Positions 10,230 through 23,100 are shown, numbered from the stretch's first letter. The stretch: DNA of 64,000 nucleotides from Symbiodinium sp. CCMP2592 (GCA_905221615.1 CAJNDT010005545.1:1-64000), one strand, 5' to 3'. The notes: generated from the sequence alone by a model not told the origin. Numbers and translations: made by a program.

Positions 10230-11838
10230 GGGACTTCGGAGTTTGGGTGTGGGGCACGGGCGAAGGCTTCGAAGCTTCGGCTGTGGATGTGCTTTGTTTT
10301 AGTTTTGCACATACATGGGCTTGGCACGTACTTCAAACATGCGCTACCCAGGATTTTAGGGGTTACCTTAATCCGGAATAACCTACATTTTTAAGGACTC
10401 GTATAAGGAAATCATAATAAGGAACCCTAAGAAGGTAGGTTATTCGGGGTTACGGTAGGGTTTAGGTTCATGTGCCTTTTGCTCCGCAGGACCAGGACAT
10501 GGAGATTAGGCAACAAAAGACGCAATGGAACCTTGATCTCTGGGAGTGCTTCAATGTTTATGGCTGCAAGTTGACTGGGGCTAATTGGACCAGGATGTGG
10601 GGTCAGGATTCCGGGTTGCCTTCCAAAGGAACTCCTAATGCCAAGAACGCCCCCCGCACTCATCCGAACAGCTGTGCTGTGCCATGCCCTGTACCCGATG
10701 GCGAGGCGGCCTGACAGCATGCCGCGCAGGCCATCCGCATCACACGTGTGTCCACCACCTCGCTGGCCGCTTCCTGCGCTTGGCAGAAAAGGCTAACGGC
10801 AACCCTACTTGGGGATCCAAAACCCCGGTCTTGTAGGGAGGTTATACCCCTGCGTAGAAGGCGTCATAGCCTCCTGGCGTAGGGTTTGAGGGTTGCAGGT
10901 CGGATGTGGGATCGAGTTTGCCGGGCCTTAAACACTCAACCCCTAGACCATGCACCCTCAACCCTGAAGCCTACCCTGAGCCCCAAACCCCTAACCCTGA
11001 ACCCCAAACCCTAAACCCTAAGCCCCTGAACCCGAAACCCTTTTGAGGGCTTGAGCCGGCTCAGGCCCTTCGGGTGCAAGAAGACTCGAGCTGCAACCCT
11101 TCATGCAGACGCACGAAAACTTCGCAGGGTTTAGGGGGCTTTAGGACTTAGACTCGCAGTAGTGATGAGGATAATCATGACAGTTAAAATATATGAATAG
11201 TAGTTTAGGGTTGCAGGGTTTAGCTTTCTCCCTCAAAAGTGAGCTGAGCCTGGGTAGAAGAAGGTTGCTATATAGCGCTTTGTGTTGAATCCGCAGTACA
11301 CAGTAGCTGCCACAAAGCTGGGAACTTCACGAATGCCATTTGGGATGCCACAGCGAATTCGGAACCGCCACCCTCGCCCGAGCCCTGTCACAAGTCAACC
11401 CCCGAGACACAATCGCCTGCACTGCAACCCCCCGTGAACCCCAACGACCCTAAACCCGAAATCATGCTCCCTAAACCCGAAATCATGCTCCCTTAGTCTC
11501 TACATATATTTGTCCTCCAAGAACACGCCAAAGCCCTGCTCTTATCATTATTATTATCATGAATTTGTTCTGATTACTACTATTACTATTGTTGCTATCA
11601 GTGTATTGCGATTATTTCTCCTATCAGGACTATTACCATCATTATTGTTACTTATTGTTTCTTGTTATATCTAACTGGTATTATTGATAGTATGACTACG
11701 ATGATTACTATTGTGACTATGATTGACTATTAATTCATTCACTTTCGAATTAACTACTTGCAGATGCTTGATGAAGCATTTAGTTAGAATGATGGTTGCT
11801 TAAATATGATTAGTTATTTAGTTGGTGAATTAGTATGT
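10230..11838. other. No gene recognised; CCCTAAA words at 10930-11040, AT-rich at 11530-11830
   Basis: 10930-11040 is a degenerate CCCTAAA array. 11535-11780 is unusually AT-rich with ATTA/TACT triplet-like runs. ORFs at 10427-10720 overlap on both strands, and neither is recognisable. Confidence 0.5.
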
Positions 11839-12025
11839 GGGAGCTTCCGAAAATGGGGAAGCCCTTCTAGTCCCTAGATAGTAGGAATATAAGGCCCCTA
11901 GAATAAGGTACCCCTAACCCTAAGGCTCCAAGTAGTTCCTATTTATGGTTTTTGGTACCTAAAAAGGCCCTAAAGTCCTATAATAGGGAGTACTTGGACC
12001 CTCTGGGTAATTTTCGGAAACTCCC
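11839..12025. mobile_element. Family C hairpin with a second hairpin nested inside
   Basis: The outer ends are GGGAGCTTCCGAAAAT and ATTTTCGGAAACTCCC. Inside lie CCAAGTAGTTCCTATT and GGGAGTACTTGGACC, inverted repeats of a different hairpin. This looks like an insertion of one short element into another. Confidence 0.7.
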
Positions 12026-12900
12026 TATATCATTGATCAAAGCCCCCGTGCTCGCCCTCCACTCCTCGACTTCGAGCATCCGTAACGCTGCGGTCCACTC
12101 GGAGGCAGCACCGCACGCAGCCATGGCCGCAGCGGCCGCACCACCTAAAAACCGGAGTTTAGGGTTTAGGGAATTAGTGGTTTAAGGTTTAGGGCACTCG
12201 ACGTTAGGAATGCTGACGTCGATTTTCATCCGGACTTACAGCTCAGGCTTTTGGACCTCCAGTAGGCATTGGGGTTGTCCTCAGCTTTGGGATGACCAGT
12301 AACCGAAGAAATCAAACAGATGGCATAATGGCGACAAGACCCAGAACCCTAAATTATACATCCCAAGCCCTAAGCATCCTAAACCCTAAACCCGTAAACC
12401 TCAAATCCTGAACCCCAAACCCTAAATCCTGAACCCAGAACTTTTCGCAATGTCCCCGACTCAACCCCAAGAGCCCGACATCCGAACCCCATGAAACCCT
12501 AGCTTTCTGTACGTAAGCACTTTTCCAACACACCCCTTGAAGCAGCATATGCTAAATATTCCAAACATCACCACCATCATAAAACCACGAGACTGATACT
12601 AGTAAATGAGAGTCCCGAGAAGATCCCATCAAAGGGTGCTCCAGACGGGCCGCTGTCGGAACGCTCCAACGCGTGGAGCTCCGCAAACCTCGGAGGGGGA
12701 AAAAAAAACCGAGTGTTTAGGGCAAGTTTAGGTGTTTAGCGCTATTCGGGCCTGTAGGGTTCTAGGGGCGTAGGCATTCTAGGGCAGAGGGTTCCGAGGT
12801 TCGCTGGCTTACGGGGGTTTCGGGGTCAAGGGGGCTGAGGGCTTCAGGGCTGAGGAGCTTCGAAGGTTCGGGCTTCTGGTCCCCTAGTACCCAAGTAATC
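12026..12900. other. No gene recognised
   Basis: CCCTAAA-like words run 12355-12440. An A-run lies near 12700 and TTTAGGG words follow. No supported ORF. Confidence 0.5.
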
Positions 12901-13019
12901 TACACCTACTTGTCGGGTATCATGGGGAAGTCAAGGTTAACCTTTTTGGTTATATAGGGGTTATATAGGGACTATACTACCCAAAAAAGGTTAAAGGTTA
13001 CTTACTCTACTACTAGGTA
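12901..13019. mobile_element. Hairpin element, family I
   Basis: CTTTTTGGTTATATAGGGG and CCCAAAAAAGG bound the core, with outer words GTAATCTACACCTACT and TTACTTACTCTACTAC. A looser relative lies at about 63410-63550. Confidence 0.55.
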
Positions 13020-14046
13020 CAGTAACAAAATGCACCAATCCCTTGACCCACGAAAGGAACCCCCGCTAATGTAAACACTTCCGGATCCAGAGCTTGTCGC
13101 AGTTCGTGAGCATGGGCATCCGTGTCCTTCTTGGACCCGATGGTACGGGAGTGCTGGAGTTGGCGCTCCGACGTTAAGCCATGCACAGTGTACTTTGCGA
13201 GGGTTGTCCACCCCTCCTCGTCGGTGGATTTCTGAATGTGAGGGTCGGTCTGCGACTGCCTCGTTCCATTTGACCGGGGCCTCGTCGTCTGTCCACCCCC
13301 ACCGATCCTTGCCAAACCGGAAGAACCTGGGAGTGGAGCGATGTTGCCAACAGCAAAAAATCATACTGTCTCATGCCCCCCGCCCCTAGGCTCCCCTCCC
13401 TTTAGCATATAAGCCCGGGTGATCCCACCAAGGGGCTAGGCTAGGCAATGCAACGGAACTTTTATCCCCCAACTACACACCGATTTCCCAGATTCAGCCG
13501 CGAATAAGCTCGGATTTCGCTGTTTCGGGCCCAGAGTTGAAAGTTAGTTAAACACAGTAAGAGGCCCTAGGATTGTATTAGGTTTAATAGAGTCAAGAGT
13601 ACAGCACTACTAATCAAGCCGAAAGGACCAGAGCTTTAGGGTTTGGGGGCTTAAGGGCTGAAGGTCCAGGGGTTAGGGCTTTAGGGCTCAAGGTTTAGAG
13701 CTTTGGGCTGTAGGGTTTAGGGCTCAGGGTTTAGGGCCACGCAGCCGGAACGTCTGCATAGGAAACCGTCGTTGTTCGATCTGACTGTCTGGCTCATAAT
13801 TACTACTGTCAACCCGACTCATTAGGGGGAGAGTATGATGAGGGTCCCTAACTTCGCAAACCACAAGCCCTAAACCTAACCTCCCTGAATGGTTTAACTT
13901 TGGGGTGCTGATGTGCATAGTCCCCTGTACCCGTTCGGGGTTCCCGGTCCCAGCTCTGGAGTGGGTTCTAGCTGCGCCTGACTAGTAGGGCTTGCAGTTT
14001 CGGAAACCAGAGGTGCCTCATATGTATAGACGTAGTTGTAGTAAAG
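13020..14046. other. Mostly non-repetitive DNA with a possible minus-strand exon at 13000-13370
   Basis: Three overlapping frames are open on the minus strand, so coding status is undecided. 13635-13740 carries TTTAGGG-like words. No domain recognised. Confidence 0.35.
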
Positions 14047-14140
14047 TACCCATAGGCTCCATACTAGTTCCTCTTTGGGGTTCATATTTAGAATCCTATA
14101 AGGTAATCCCAAAAACGAACTACCATGGAGCCTCTGGGTA
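14047..14140. mobile_element. Hairpin element, family A copy with GT...AG edges
   Basis: TACCCATAGGCTCCATACTA and its inverted partner ending CTCTGGGTA, 94 bp. A G flanks each side, so the plus strand reads GTACCC...GGGTAG. It could therefore be removed as an intron, though I could not confirm coding exons beside it. Confidence 0.85.
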
Positions 14141-14212
14141 GGTGTAGTAGCGGTTCTCTGTTGAGGGTTGCCGCCGAGGCTTGCTGGGCGGTTTCGAGAT
14201 TCCTGACCCAAA

Positions 14213-14290
14213 GGGTCCTATGTACTGTTCTGGGGGATAATTCCTAATATGGAAACCCTACATTCTACTATATCGGTACATAGGACCCCT
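14213..14290. mobile_element. Hairpin element, family L
   Basis: GGGTCCTATGTACTG / GGTACATAGGACCCC inverted ends. The inner TTCCTAATATGGAAACCC is found in inverted form at 48062-48170. Confidence 0.7.
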
Positions 14291-14464
14291 TGAATGAATC
14301 ATCCCACTACTAGGGGAGTTTGAGCTTTACGAGAACTTATTCCATGCTTTCAGCATGTTGCTCCTTGCACATTGCCAGGCATCATAACAATTGACGAAAG
14401 TACGCCCTCGACAGCTGAATCTGTAGATGCTTAGGAATCGGATTCAGTAGCAGTCGCACGGAGG

Positions 14465-15060
14465 GGTACCCTGAACCATAAACCTTGAGTCCCAAATCCC
14501 ACACCTCTCAAAACGAAACTCCCAAAAAACAAAACCCAAATCCTAAACCCTGAAAGCCCTAAACCATGAAGCTGAAGTCCTCAATCCCCTAAGTCCCCAA
14601 AACATCCAAAAACCATACTCCCAACACCCCAAGCCTAAATCCTGAACCCTAAAGCCCGAAGCCCTAAACCCATAAACCTAAGTTCCAAAGACCAAAACCT
14701 AAAATCCTAAAAGCCCTAAGCCCAAAACCTACACACGAAAAGCACTACGCCCCCTAAAACCTAATCCCTTAAACCCCAAACCCCTAAACCCCTAAACCCT
14801 AAACCCCTAAACCCTAAAATCCCCAAGGCCCCTAAATCGTAAACCCTAAAAGCCCTAAAGCTCAACACCCTAAACCAACAGGCCTCAAACCCTCACCTCA
14901 GAATCCTGAGAGGCCCTAAACTCTAACAGCCCTTTAACCCTAAAGCCCCAAGAGGCCCTAAACCCGAAAAAGCCTTAAACTCTAAAAGCCCTAAAACCCC
15001 CAAAAGCCCCCTGAACCCTATCCCTGGTCAAAGCCCTAAGAGGCCCTATAAACTCAAAGC
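14465..15060 (-). repeat. Degenerate CCCTAAA-type array
   Basis: About 600 bp of CCCTAAA, CCCTGAA, CCCCAAA and similar words on the plus strand, equivalent to TTTAGGG on the minus strand. There is no clear higher-order period, and no protein is supported. Confidence 0.9.
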
Positions 15061-15149
15061 CCATGCAGGCGCAAAGCAATGCCAGCGCTTCCCGCCAGGA
15101 AGAGGCGGCCCCGTGAGCTGTCAAGGCAGCCTGGACAGGGATCGCTGCA

Positions 15150-15775
15150 GGGCGTTTAAAGGGATGATTAGGGGCTCCTTTAAGGGGATGTATAGGGGTT
15201 CTAGAGTGGCTCCTTTAAGGGGATGTATAGGGGTTTCATTAGGGGTTTCTTTAGAGGGATCTATAGGGGTTCCTTTAAAGGGGATGGACAGGAATCGCTG
15301 AGGGTTTAAAGGGATTGATAGGGATTCGGAACCCCTTTAAAAGGCGATCTGTAAGGGATCTATTAGGGTTCTATAAGAATTCGTTTTAAAGGGATCTATA
15401 AAGTTACTTTAAACGGGGATCTATAAGGGATCTATAAGGGTTCTATATGGGGGTTTAGGGTTCCTTTAAGGGTTTCTGACGGATCTATGAGGATTCCTTT
15501 GGGAGGGGTTAAAGGGATCTATAAGGGTTCTATAAGGATATCTACAAGGGTTCTATAAGGGTTCTACAAGGGGATCTATAGGGGCAGCTTGGAGAGGACC
15601 GCTGGGGATGCCATGGGGTTTAGGGTTCCTTCAAGCGTTTCTTTGAGGGTTTCTGCAAGGCTTCCTTTAAGGATTTCTTTGAGGGATCCTTTAAAGGATC
15701 CTTTTAGGGTTTCTTTACGGGTTCCTTTGAGGATTTCTTTAAGGGATCTATAAGGGCTTTGGCTGGGGATTTGGG
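15150..15775 (+). repeat. Degenerate tandem array of GGGATCTATAAGGGTTC units
   Basis: Words such as AGGGATCTATAAGGGTTC, TTCCTTTAAAGGGGAT and TTTCTTTGAGGG alternate for about 620 bp. Short relatives occur at 1465-1530, 39490-39545, 45540-45610, 47255-47290 and 58600-58650, so it is a dispersed family. Confidence 0.85.
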
Positions 15776-16403
15776 GCTTCGGGTTTCGAGGTGTAGGGTT
15801 TAGGGTTTTTGGGTTTCGGGCCCGGAGCTGAGGGTTTAGGGTTGAGAGCCTAGGGTGTAGGCTGCAGAGTTTTTCCACAACGGTTTCTTGAATTTAGACC
15901 TGTAAGTTTAACGTTTAACGGTTGGCCCTGGGGTTTAGGGTCTTGGGGTTCAGGGTCTGACAACGATGATGAAACCAGCACCGATAAAGACGCAACCAGA
16001 AAAACTGCTTCAGTTGTTCGTGGTAATGTTTAAGTTGCTGTTACCGTTCGAAACAATTCTAACACTTATTTATCGTTATTTCTACTTCTGCACTGACAGC
16101 GGTTACACCAGAGGCAGTGATGACCAAAGCAGCAAACCCTGAATACGTATAGTATCATAGAAGACACAGTTGTGACGGTTCGCTGTACAGTACAACCGAA
16201 ACCCTGCTCTATGCATAATACGGTATACTTCACAAAATAGGACAGGATCCTGTGAACACCGACGAGCCGTAAGAGCACTGATGTCAATACATGTGTGTAT
16301 ATATAACTGTGTATATATATATATACACACACCTTTTTTACATACATATGCGTACATATACATGCATCATACACTGCTCCATGTGGGTAATATGTTTAGG
16401 AAG
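15776..16403. other. No gene recognised before the retrotransposon
   Basis: TTTAGGG words at 15795-15850, a unique stretch at 15950-16270, then a TA/CA microsatellite at 16300-16365. The target duplication starts at 16404. Confidence 0.6.
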
Positions 16404-16408
16404 TTATC

Positions 16409-16840
16409 TGCGTGGGGATTTGATCTCGATTATGTTGCTGCTCTCCCCACCAGAGCTGTAATGAATATAGGTGTGGCTGGCTTGCACTCTCCACAGACTG
16501 GGACCCTGTCTCTCTCACACTTCCACACGTGCAATCCTATGCAGGCAGAACCGGCGGCCGTTCCTTTTGCACTCGCTGCCGGCGGCGGTTCGTCTGTGCA
16601 ACGGGATAGCTCTGATTGCTCAGGATAGAAAACACATATAGCACTTAGCTATGGGCATTGACTTGAGCCAAACGTTGCGTGGGCGGTCACATAGAAAGGT
16701 AAAGATGAGGGACGCGTAGCGTGCCCCCTTAGAGTCGAGGGACGCGTAGCGTGCCCCCTTCTCTTGCACTTTACACGGTCTTGCTCACAGCTCTTATAGT
16801 GACACCTTAGAACTTGACAAGGCATCGCCGTCCGTTCGCA
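16409..16840 (-). repeat. 3' LTR of the retrotransposon (sense on minus strand)
   Basis: 432 bp, near-identical to 35271-35718 apart from one internal block. It holds two copies of a 24-bp unit (16707-16730 and 16737-16760, containing GGGACGCGTAGCGTGCCCCC) where the other LTR has one copy plus unrelated sequence. Outside that block I count about four single-base differences. U3/R/U5 limits cannot be set from sequence alone. Confidence 0.95.
16662..16672 (-). other. 11-nt match to the 3' end of the dinoflagellate spliced leader, in the 3' LTR
   Basis: The sense strand reads TTTGGCTCAAG, the last 11 nt of the conserved dinoflagellate spliced leader. The remaining leader bases do not match. The same word is in the other LTR at 35523-35533. 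It may be a relict or chance. Confidence 0.35.
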
Positions 16841-16848
16841 CCCCCCAT
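16841..16848 (-). other. Polypurine tract for plus-strand DNA priming
   Basis: The sense strand reads ATGGGGGG immediately before the 3' LTR start TGCGAACGG. Position and purine content are those expected of an LTR-element polypurine tract. Confidence 0.8.
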
Positions 16849-17104
16849 GAGTTGCGTCTCCGACGCTGCTCACCCGGAAGATGGCACGATAGGACAACAG
16901 AAAATGTTCCGCCGCAACGTTGACATTGAAAATCAGAGCTTTGCATCCCAATTAGAAACGTTGTGACACTCATCTACGTCAGTAACGATCCCCTGAAATG
17001 GCAAACGAATCAGGCGTCACCGAAGAAAGAAGCATTCGCGATGGCATTCCATGGGCGAATCTCAGAGGTCACGAACTGATAGGCGAGGAAGACCAAGCGT
17101 TGAT
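16849..17104 (-). other. Untranslated stretch between ORF3 and the polypurine tract
   Basis: About 255 bp with no recognised feature. Small plus-strand ORFs overlapping it extend into ORF3 and are antisense shadows. Confidence 0.6.
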
Positions 17105-20100
17105 TCATCTCCATCTTCGCGTGGTCGCAGGATCGCGGTCCCAGGGCCGGAGGTTTTCCTCTGGATACTGTTCCCTTTGCTTTCCTTTGTCCTTGCCTTT
17201 GTTTCGGCCTTTGCCGGCGGTGTAGTCGTAGTAGGAATTGGAGTTCCAACCTCCATGCTGCTCACCTCCGGTTCTCTCACGCCCTTTTGAAGGTCCCTTG
17301 GCCGAAGAAGCGCTTGCACGTTCCTCCGTAGTGACAGGCGTGTCCAGGATGGAAGTACCACCCGGAGGGAGATAGTCAGCGGCCGAGATGTGATGTAGGG
17401 CTTCAGTACGTTTGGTTGTCGGATTTTGCTGTCTCTCAGCCTTGGATCTGACCAATCTGTCCATGAAATGCGCAGGCATTTGCACATTGTGGTCCACCAG
17501 CAATCCAATGGTCTGTACTGAATGATCGGCGTGAGTCAGCAGGATACCGACAGGGTCGATGTACAGGAAGTCCACCGGTCCAGTTGGCGTTGGTCGTAGC
17601 ACTGAGAATTGTTGGTGTCCTGTCACCATCGGAATCACTTCGCACAGGACGTTCAGGCAACAGAAGTGCATAGCCTTCACATCTTCATCCCTGTTGCTCT
17701 TCAAGTACGTAGTAGGGTTGAAGTTGTCCCTGCCACTTCCCATCATGTTGGCTCCCCGTGTAAGCAACGAAAGCATCTGATTCGTCCGGAAGCGCTTCAA
17801 AGTGTAAGTCCCGTTGGGATCGTACTGCTTGAGGTTCTCAGGCTCCTTGGCAAAGCGAATGATCTCCTCGTCAGTCACATCCCTGCCCACACCCGTTTCT
17901 CTGTCCACTCCAGCCAAAGATCCCCACTTTCCGAGCACATCATAGCGTTGGCCAAGTGCGAAATTCTCCTTCATCTGGAATAACGGCATAGTCGCCCACT
18001 TCGCGAATCCTGACCAAGCCTTGTAGATGGTTCTGCACACCACGAATGCCATATACGAAAGAGCGGCCATGTTGGCGTCGATGCAATGGGCATTTCGCTT
18101 TCCTGGGTAGTAGGATGGCTGCATGGCGGTACGTGCGAGTTGTAGTTCAGGATCGATGTTCAAAGACTGGCCGGCGATGAGGACGGGACGTCGTTCCTGT
18201 GCAACTGCATCTGGTACTGCGTCATCAAAGTCCTCTCCTGGCTCTGTGTCCATTTCTTCATCAGGTTCCTGTTCTGGATCGTCCTCCGCGACGACAGATG
18301 GTTCTGGGATTTCCTCAGGTTCCGCAACGGTCTCTGTCTCCATGGCTTCCTGCTCCTCGACGGTCGCCTCAGGCACTGCTGCTGCCGCGGCTTCCATTGT
18401 CTGAGCAATGAAGTCACTGGGGATCTCCGTAGGAGTCTCCCGTTGTGGAGAACCTTGGTAATATCCGCTAGAAACGAATTGTGACCAGCAAGACGTGCAT
18501 CGGGAGAAGCATGCTGGAACGATGTTGTAGCATGCCGGGCACACCCTCATTCTCCTTCCATCTTCGTCTCTGCGTAGGTCTTCGGGTCGCCAATTCTTGA
18601 TGACAAACTTGATCCCTTTGTCCATGTAGTGATGCCGAACCGTGTTCTCCCTGTGGTACTCCAGGACAGTCGTAAGGTCTCGAATGATCTGCTCCTTGCT
18701 GGTGTCGTGGGGTCCAGGAGGCATCTCGCAAAGCAATTCCATGATCTTGCTTGGTGTTCGGTATCTCTCGAACTCAGGGAGCAAAGGTGATGCATTGTAG
18801 TCCAACACCATCTCTTTCTCCAACCGTTCATCGTAGATCTTTTCCACCAGAGCGACAGAGTGTGTATCTTGAGGATTCGGGACGCAAAACCATACCTCCT
18901 TGACGAACTGGAACGGTATCGTTCGGCCAACGATGATGATGCCGCTGTCTGTGATACGTCCATCTTCTCTTGCAAGGTCCTGCGAAGGGACATGGAGGAC
19001 CGCCAGCGGCATGTGCTTGGCTTGTGGTCCATGTACCCGCATCTTGGTCGTCGCATTCCGGTGATCGAACGGTGCGAATACCCCCCAATAGCTGTGGAGT
19101 CTGCCGCCTTGGTTGCCTCGAAATTGGCGCCTATTGTCGAAGTCCCCGTCGGGGTCCTCCGAACCAGGCATGATGCCTTGCGTGACAATGGAATCCAGGT
19201 TGCGGCATGCCGTAGCGTGGAACGCGCCTCCAAGACGTTGCAAGAGGGTCATAGATGGAGATATTGCGAACCTGTTCTTGTCCAACTGAAGCAAATTGTT
19301 CTGGGGATCGGAGTGCGCAGAGTGACCACTCGTAGCCCGAACTGCCCATGGCTTTACCCAGCCGTTGCAAACGTTCAGGTACCTCTGGCTGTGCCGGCAA
19401 CGATCATTGTTCTGGATCTCTGTGATCTGGTCAGGAATCGATACCAACATGTTCGCGCCTGCGGATCCAAGAGTCTCCGTGCCGGGGTCCTTCACTCTCA
19501 CTCCCAGGAACTGCAGCCGAATCTTGGCCTTGTGGCGTCTCGTGGCTGCGAGCATGTTCCCTTGGAACAATAGCTGGAGCCTTTCATTGTACACTCTCTT
19601 CCTCTGTTGATCATCGGTCCTTGAGACCGCTTCTGTGATGCGTCTGCTGTCATGGGTCCATAGTTGCTCATGCCTCACCAAATCCTCGATCAGCACCCAC
19701 CCTCCTTCATCACATCGAATGACGCTGCTGAATGCCACTTGGCACCTGTTGTCAAGCCATTCCGAGCCTGGGCGCCTGGCGATTCTGTGACGCAGGTCAG
19801 ATTGAATGCATGACAGCGCCCAATCCGCGTTCCTTCTTCGATGATGGGTGATGTTGCGAAGGACAACTTCGTTCACGATGTCCCATCGATTGTGGATGAA
19901 GCTTGCGCCCTTGGTTGGGATCAGGTCGAGAATCCCGCATCGGATTGGCCTTCCGCCGCCGATGGATTCGTAGCCTGCATTGGTGTAGCCCTGAATAGTA
20001 TCATCATATTCAAAGCTAGGACGGTCTCCTCGTTGAGGTAGGCGTCGGTCGCGATGGTCCGAAAGCTGCTCAATGAGGTCCACCCCCCGCTGACTGTTCT

Positions 20101-23100
20101 CTGGTCCCATGTCCTGCAGCGGCACACCACAAGCATCATGTAAGCCCCGACGGTTCTCCACATCCGTGCAGAGATTGTGTTTGTTCTCGTAACGGATCAA
20201 GACCACATCACCCCGTACGGCTTCGCCTCCGCGTCGCGGTCGGGCTTTGGCCTTGGGTCGTCGGTCCGAGGGTGCAACGCTCACATGGTCTGTGGTGTCA
20301 ACGTCCATTGGCTCATCTTGCTGTGGAGGTATTCGACGTGGATATCGAAGAAGGCTTTCCTTGATGATCTGGATGCTTCGAAGTATCAGATCCCGGGTCG
20401 CAGCATTTTCCGTGCAATTGGACAGATGGTGTTGATCACTGCCACAAGCGATACAGAACGTGAGGCTATTGCTTCCGACCGACATTTCGCCCTGAGCAAG
20501 TATCCCCACATAGTCCTGAAGCTGCGCGACAAATCCTTCACGAATCATCTGCCTGGGATCAGGGTCTTCTGCACCTTGTTCTTCTTCGGGTTGAGCATCC
20601 ACATCTACATCCTGTGCAGGTATTGGTGGAGCAACAGAGACCCCTGGATCGTCCGTGACGTTGTCAGCGGCCTGTGTCTCGTCGGTCCTTGCAATCTCTA
20701 CGGGGTAGATATCGCCATCGACGATCACTGTGAAGTCAATCACGAGGTCAGCGGACATGTTGTTGACGATCTCAGCGACTTGTTCGTTCTTCTTGGGCGG
20801 TGTCCTCTTGCGCGGGGAGTCAACCGTGATCAGCTCGATAGCTTCGGCCGACGCGTAGCGGAAGAATGACCTTTCGATCCCCCTCACGCACGCATTTGCC
20901 CCCTCAAGGCCACCCCAATTTGGAAAATGACTTGGGTGTCTCATTGCAATTGTAAGAAGCCCGAGTGCCAGCTCCATCGTGTCACCCAGGAGTTCCTCCT
21001 TGGGCAAGGCTGACCCTCTGTAGCATTCTTGGCGCTCCTCCGGAGTCAAAAGCATTCTCATGAAACCAGCATAATCGCAGTTCCCGGCATCGTAGTAGCA
21101 GATGTAGCATGTCTTGCCTTCGGAATCGTATCCTCTGTCCCATGCCAACTGTTTGGCCTTTCCCCATGCCGCGTACTCGATGGCCTGACTGGCTGTAATC
21201 CGGAGACCACCGTAGTGAGAAACCGTTTTGCCTATGTCTTCGTAGGTCACTTCCGCACACGCTTTGAGGAACTCCTTGATGTCCATGCGAGGGTCCACAA
21301 ATTGAAGCCTCAGGTCATAAAGGTGCTTTGCGCAAGCCAAGGTGTATTTCTGGGACGCGACTAAGTCATTGAAGGAGCTGACCTGATGCTGCATCTTCAA
21401 GGCTGAAGTATGCGCGCACCCAATGCAGTGTCCAGGATACCCGTTTCCAGTTGGCTTGAAGAAGGCCTGTGCGTAGCACTCAGCCAACTTCATTGCGTCA
21501 CATCCAGGGCAATAGAACGTTCTCCCTTTGACATAGCCGGTGTTCGGGGTCGCGTAGGTGTCGATCCGGAACCAGTCGTGCCTGTTGTCGTAATAGGCTT
21601 CGGGAACGGTCATGGCGATGTCAAAGTCCTGCCAGGTGACTGCGGACGATTCAGCGACCGTGTCACCCTGGGCACCCGACCTGATCTGTTGCTGCTGTTC
21701 TCCCGTGAACCATGTCTGCGAAATCTTGGTGGACGTCTTGACTTCACTCTTGTCCTCCCAAATCTCGACAAGCGACGGGTGAGCGACTGAGTCGGCGCGG
21801 ACAGTTTCGTCCCATGAGCGGATTCTCGATGCCTCAACGAAGCACGTGGATACCATCTTCTCGCAGAACAGCTGCTTCTCATAGATAGCGTAGCCCAATT
21901 TGAACCTGACCCGAGAGTCCGTTGCTGGCACCTTTTCGGCTGACAGTGTATGCACGCCTGATGACGCATGCTTCATCTGGCTGTACATTCTTGACCAAAA
22001 CGAAGATCCATGAATCACCACGCATGCTCGGGCTCGCAACTCCAGTTCAATATACATTCCCAGCGCGTGGAAACCGTTGAACAGAGAAGCCTTGTGCTGA
22101 AGGTAATTGCCAACGAACCGTAAGTCGTGGTTGATGTTGACAATTGGAGGGCGCGTGGTACGCTTCCCTGCTGCGATGATAGGGTCAACGTACGTCACCT
22201 TGAGCTGTCGCTGCAAGTCAGTACGGATCGCTGCTCCGTCTCCGACTTCACTCATCGGAAAAGACATGTTCTCGATGAGGATTGCCTGGAGAGACAGATG
22301 GTAATGCAGTGTGACGGTTGCAAGCCGCTCTTCAGTCAAGCCATCCAATGTCGCATTCACAGATTCCAACGATCCTTTTGTGACTTGGAAGTTGTAGTTG
22401 GCACCTGTGGTGATCGACGGGCTCACAATGTAGATCTCGCTCCACCCATGCATGCCGAGGTTCTCTCTCAACGTGTGCGCTGATCCCCTGGTCCTTGCAA
22501 CCATGTCAAAGTCCTGGACGAGGATTGTGCATTGAGAGCGCATAGTCGCGGCATCAGGTTTGCCACCCACACCCAAACTATTGCGAAATCCGTTCAGCGT
22601 GTTCATGGTGTTGATCCTTGCTTCTTCCGGAATGTCATCGTTGTCGACAAGATCGCGATCTGCCTCGATCATCACTGCCGAGGTAAGCATTGGAGGAGAA
22701 GGAAGATGCACGCATGATACCAATGCCAATGCATGGTACAGCCGTGAATACATCCGAAGCCACACCTTTGTACTCAGCTTCACGTAGACCTTCAGGTTGA
22801 GACCCTTGTCATCATTTTGTGAGACGGAACGAATCCTTGCCAAATAGGTCACCAGTCTTCTGACGTAATGCTGAATCGGTGTGGTCCCCACGTCGTGGTT
22901 GGCCACAAACTTTGGCGTCTCATCAATGGTAGGTGGGTACTCGTCGTGATCACGGGTCGTCGTCAGCAAGATCGAACGACAGCCCTTCTCATTGATGTTG
23001 ACATAATGATACCAACTTTCCTGAGCGCCAGCAGGGATTGGAGCTTCCTCCCATGTCGGTTGCGATGGTTCCTCTTCCGGTTGCGAAGGCGGTTGTTGTG

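Noticed and set aside
18860..19573. Plus-strand ORF of 237 codons inside the retrotransposon
   Set aside because: It lies entirely antisense to ORF3, and other plus-strand ORFs in 17-35 kb behave the same way; they mirror the long minus-strand coding sequences.
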